From an uncultured Clostridia bacterium (GTDB lineage: Bacteria > Bacillota > Clostridia > UBA1381 > UMGS1253): DNA of 64,000 nt. The translations under genes and the position numbers were made by a program. The notes beneath the pieces are model-generated. The model was not told the origin of the DNA and searched no databases. It worked only from the letters and a program-made list of their open reading frames with translations. The stretch covers positions 3,526 to 67,525 of the forward strand of contig CAKSHP010000008.1 in the NCBI GenBank assembly GCA_934457145.1. The letters run 5' to 3'. Position 1 is the first letter of the stretch; the number at the start of each line of letters is the position of its first letter. Positions 60,847 to 64,000 of the stretch are shown here, piece by piece.

Positions 60847-62011
60847 TTTTACAGGTTTTTGGAATGTTTTACCTAAGAAAAACAGTTTGAGATATGTCAA
60901 ATTAGATAGTGATACTACAATTTTTTCACCCAAAGAATTAAAACAATTACGAGAAAATGTTACAAAAGAAGTTAAAGATATAATTAGAATGCCTGAAACT
61001 TCGGCATTAAAAAAGCGACTTGACGATTTATTAACATCTCCATTTGTAGATTACGAAACAGATTACTCTGGAGGAAGTTTAGCCGGAGAAATAGCTTATA
61101 ATTACAAGCCAGACAAAGGAACTGATATGTACAGGCATTTTGTAACAAAATCTCTTGCAGAAACAATGCCTTTAGATATTCTAAAAAATAAAGATTTTAA
61201 AGGAATTGTTTGTGAAAGAGGTAATGAACCTTTGAAATATATTTTAGAAAATTATCATAAAATGAATGAAAATACACCGGAAGCTGAAATGATAAGAAAG
61301 ATGGTTGACAGGTTTCAGAATGCCGATATTCCTATTCCAAATAAAAACTATTATCTTGCAGAAAGTATTGTTAATAACCAATTATTAATGAGTAAAACTT
61401 ATATAAATACATTTGAAATTAAACCAAATGATAATATCGAAGCAATTAGTAACCGCTCTGCTCATACTGAAGCTAATTTTAGAGAGTTATTAAAAAAATT
61501 CAACAATCCTCCAATTATGGAAAATTCTGTTACAAATACAAAATTCTTTATAGTAAATCCTGATAAAGCAAAAAATTCAGATGGAAGTTATTTTAATTAT
61601 GGAAATGTTAGTGAACCATTTACATTATATAAACTTTGTGGTTTGTCTAAAGATGAAGGAATTAGAAATATTTTTGACGTAATTCCATTTATGAAAAATA
61701 ATTTACATAAATATCGCCCAAGAAACGAAAAAGATTTTGTACCAATAAATAAATTTGAACACTTTCTAATAGGAGCTGAAGATTATCATCCAGAACTTAC
61801 GAGTGTTGATTTTGTGGCAAAATACGTAAAAAGTTTTGAGGGAGATGAAAAAGAAGTCTGTGCAATATTATCTGATTACCTTCCGATAAAACATAATACT
61901 GTATTTAAAACAGAACTTGAAAATAAAATTAATATGTTAAGCCAAAGTAATTCTACAGAAAATAAAAAAGAGCTTGATTTATTGAATAAGATTTATAACT
62001 ACATAAAATAG
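60818..62011 (+). CDS. Hypothetical protein with NPSFTGF opening, possibly 5'-truncated
   Basis: 397 residues from ATG 60818, but that ATG lies on the left side of the suspected join and has no ribosome-binding site, so the real start may be missing. The opening ISNPSFTGF resembles the short N-terminal motif I recall from many uncharacterised Gastranaerophilales (Melainabacteria) proteins. The rest is hydrophilic and mostly helical, with no signal peptide, membrane segment or catalytic motif that I recognise. Base use is clearly more AT-rich than to the left. Confidence 0.65.
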   Translation: MQNLNISNPSFTGFWNVLPKKNSLRYVKLDSDTTIFSPKELKQLRENVTKEVKDIIRMPETSALKKRLDDLLTSPFVDYETDYSGGSLAGEIAYNYKPDKGTDMYRHFVTKSLAETMPLDILKNKDFKGIVCERGNEPLKYILENYHKMNENTPEAEMIRKMVDRFQNADIPIPNKNYYLAESIVNNQLLMSKTYINTFEIKPNDNIEAISNRSAHTEANFRELLKKFNNPPIMENSVTNTKFFIVNPDKAKNSDGSYFNYGNVSEPFTLYKLCGLSKDEGIRNIFDVIPFMKNNLHKYRPRNEKDFVPINKFEHFLIGAEDYHPELTSVDFVAKYVKSFEGDEKEVCAILSDYLPIKHNTVFKTELENKINMLSQSNSTENKKELDLLNKIYNYIK

Positions 62012-62036
62012 CAAACGTAACAATTTCTTTAACCTT

Positions 62037-62065
62037 TTGACATGTACAAAAAGTTGTTGTTCAAT
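62037..62065 (+). promoter_or_regulatory. Possible promoter of smc
   Basis: TTGACA (62037-62042), 17-base spacer, TTCAAT (62060-62065); the -10 is weak. Confidence 0.35.
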
Positions 62066-62090
62066 AGATAATAAGACTTGGTAGGAAATT

Positions 62091-64000
62091 ATGTACATAA
62101 AACAGTTAGAGATAGACAATTTTAAATCATTTGCCAATAAATCGGAAATACCCTTATTAAAAGGATTTACGACAGTTTCAGGTCCAAACGGTTCGGGCAA
62201 AAGTAATATTATTGACAGTGTTTTGTTTGCACTTGGACTTGCAAACGCAAGTGAACTGCGTGCTGAAAACTTATCTCATTTTATTTCTACCTATACCAAA
62301 AGGAATGATGCTTTTGTAAAAGTTACGTTCGGTGATACCGAAAATGGCGAAGATTTAAGTATCGGAAGAAAAATCAGAAAGACTTCTCAAGGTTATGCAA
62401 GTACTTATTATATCAATGATAGTGTAACAACTTTAACCAATGTTCATGCGATTTTAGAAAAATATAACGTAACTCCAAACAGTTACAACGTAATGATGCA
62501 GGGCGATGTAATGGGAATTACAAACTGCACCCCTAAAAATCGTCGTAAAATCATTGATGAAATCGCAGGTATTGCAGATTTTGACAGAAGGATAGATCAG
62601 GCAACAAACGAGCTTGAAACGGTTGAACAAAGAGTTGAACGCTCAACGGTTATTCTAAATGAAGTTGACAACAGATTAGAACAACTAAAAGAAGAACGAG
62701 AAGTCGCTTTAAAATACCAAAAATTAAGGGATGAAAAACAAGGATTAGAAGGTCAAATAAACAAAGTTCGCTTTTTTGATATAAAAAGAAGCCTTGAAAA
62801 AGCACATGAAAATATCCTTGAGTTTACTAAAAAGAAAAAAGAAGAAGAAGTAAAAAACAAAGATTTAGATGAAAGATTAAATCTTATAAAACAAAAATAT
62901 CAAGAGATTTCAGAACTTGTTAAAGAAAAAGGTGAAGCCCAACAAATTGAGCTAAAAAAACAAGAAGAAGCTCTTAAAGGTGAAATTGACCGCAAAGAAA
63001 ATGCGACAAATTACGCTGATAAACAAATTCATGATGGTTTGCGTTCTATTGAAAATGCGAAAAATGGTATAGAAAATTTCAAAAAGAAAATTGAAGATTT
63101 CAAACTAAAAATTAAACTAAAAGATGATGAAATTGCAGTCATAAAAGAAAATACCAAAACTCGTGAAGCTGAGCTTAAAAAGATTTTGGAAGATATGACC
63201 GGCTTAAATGCTACTGCTGATCAGCATATCGAAAAACGCAACAATTTAAGAAAACAACTTGAAGATTTAAAAGATGAAGAAACGAAATTAATTCAAGCAA
63301 AACTTCCACTTGAAAGTGAACTAAAAACACTTCAAAGAGATTTGGAAGATGCGAAAGAAAAACTTGCTGAATTAACAGAAATGAAAACAAATTTTGCAGC
63401 AAATCAAGATTTGAAAAAAACTCTTGTAGAACAATTGCAAAAGGAAATGGCTGATTTCAAGATTATCCAACAAAATGCAATGCATGACCTTGATACAACA
63501 AAAAATGAAATCAATGATTTGAACTACAATATCCAAATGGCATCAAGAAAAATTGCCGTTATGGAAACGAAAAAACAAATGGCAGAGGATTCAAATTTTG
63601 GTCGTGCAGTTGATACAATTATGAACGCCAAACTAAGAGGGGTTCATGCTCCATTAGTTAAATTAGGAACTGTTGATAAAGAATATTCAGTTGCAATGGA
63701 AGTTGCATTTGGTGGTAGAATGGCTCATATCGTCGTTGACGATGAACATGTTGCAGGTGTTGCAATTGAACTTTTGAAATCCTCTAACGCAGGGCGTGCA
63801 ACTTTTATTCCGCTTAACAAAATTAAAAAAGCTCCTACAAGATTACAGTTACCTAGAGACAAAGGGGTTATTGATTTTGCAATTAATCTTGTAGATTTTG
63901 ATGATGAATATATAGACGCATTTTATTATGCGGTTGGCGATACTATTGTTGTAGAAGATTTAGAATATGCAAAAAAACTTATCGGTAAATACAGAATGGT
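62091..64000 (+). CDS. smc: Chromosome segregation protein SMC, 3' end outside the window
   Basis: 636 complete codons are visible and the frame is open at the right edge. The Walker A motif GPNGSGKSN is at 31-39, and NFKSFA near the N-terminus is the usual opening. A coiled coil runs from about 150 to 500, and the hinge domain at about 500-615 includes LRGVHAPLVKLG and AFGGRMAHIVVDD. The phrase NIIDSVLFALGLANASELRAE is close to cyanobacterial SMC, and gut relatives of that group are Gastranaerophilales. SMC loops and aligns DNA for segregation. TAGGA precedes ATG 62091. Confidence 0.93.
   Translation, partial: MYIKQLEIDNFKSFANKSEIPLLKGFTTVSGPNGSGKSNIIDSVLFALGLANASELRAENLSHFISTYTKRNDAFVKVTFGDTENGEDLSIGRKIRKTSQGYASTYYINDSVTTLTNVHAILEKYNVTPNSYNVMMQGDVMGITNCTPKNRRKIIDEIAGIADFDRRIDQATNELETVEQRVERSTVILNEVDNRLEQLKEEREVALKYQKLRDEKQGLEGQINKVRFFDIKRSLEKAHENILEFTKKKKEEEVKNKDLDERLNLIKQKYQEISELVKEKGEAQQIELKKQEEALKGEIDRKENATNYADKQIHDGLRSIENAKNGIENFKKKIEDFKLKIKLKDDEIAVIKENTKTREAELKKILEDMTGLNATADQHIEKRNNLRKQLEDLKDEETKLIQAKLPLESELKTLQRDLEDAKEKLAELTEMKTNFAANQDLKKTLVEQLQKEMADFKIIQQNAMHDLDTTKNEINDLNYNIQMASRKIAVMETKKQMAEDSNFGRAVDTIMNAKLRGVHAPLVKLGTVDKEYSVAMEVAFGGRMAHIVVDDEHVAGVAIELLKSSNAGRATFIPLNKIKKAPTRLQLPRDKGVIDFAINLVDFDDEYIDAFYYAVGDTIVVEDLEYAKKLIGKYRM

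Noticed and set aside
1..64000. CRISPR arrays, insertion sequences, integrases, phage genes or toxin-antitoxin pairs
   Set aside because: I looked for regular repeats, transposase motifs and paired small genes and saw none.

Overview
Most of the window (about 1-60820) reads as one stretch of a strict-anaerobe Firmicutes genome, probably an uncultured gut member of the Clostridia/Eubacteriales. Support comes from the content (2-oxoacid:ferredoxin oxidoreductase, formate-tetrahydrofolate ligase, glycyl-radical activase, xseA-xseB-ispA, argR-nadK), strong GGAGG ribosome-binding sites, frequent TTG/GTG starts, and many TTGACA-17-TATAAT promoters. Species cannot be told. The last ~3.2 kb (about 60820-64000) looks different: visibly more AT-rich, a hypothetical protein beginning with an NPSFTGF motif, and a cyanobacterial/Gastranaerophilales-like SMC protein. 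The change falls inside the signal peptide of the gene to its left, so it is most simply a chimeric join between two gut genomes.

Layout. 1-3062: end of a P-loop ATPase, then a ferredoxin-dependent 2-oxoacid oxidoreductase operon. 3121-12206: sugar catabolism, with a DeoR regulator and OPA-type transporter converging on a minus-strand operon (two TIM-barrel isomerase-like proteins, a Gfo/Idh/MocA dehydrogenase, NagB), then an AraC regulator and an FAD oxidoreductase. 12366-22144: MurJ, a DUF5693-like membrane protein, a broken diguanylate cyclase, an alpha/beta hydrolase, a P-type ATPase, a small alarmone synthetase and an SGNH hydrolase. 22134-25585: divergent AraC regulator and an unusual operon of a half-length glycyl-radical protein, an SDR dehydrogenase and a radical-SAM activase. 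25722-25808: tRNA-Leu(CAA).

26000-37157: TIM-barrel and Gfo/Idh pair, then housekeeping genes (fhs, tsaE, tsaB, rpiB, nusB, xseA, xseB, ispA), a DUF212 protein, a flippase and a lipoprotein. 37264-41753, minus strand: deacetylase-like lipoprotein, then fucosidase-nadK-argR-DUF5662. 41936-46191: TraX-like protein and a four-gene zinc-ribbon/membrane operon of unknown function. 46315-57266: two large secreted NodB-type deacetylase proteins with shared extra modules, flanking a GntR-ABC exporter operon and an exonuclease. 57346-59477: nucleoside hydrolase plus a ribokinase fused to an AraC-type DNA-binding domain. 59659-60834: VanY-type carboxypeptidase, cut by the join.

The most unusual items are the half-length glycyl-radical protein paired with a complete activase (23093-25585), the ribokinase-AraC fusion with a palindrome over its own promoter (58248-59517), and the composition break near 60820. 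No CRISPR array, insertion sequence, prophage or rRNA was seen. All domain and family calls are from reading motifs, not from database searches.
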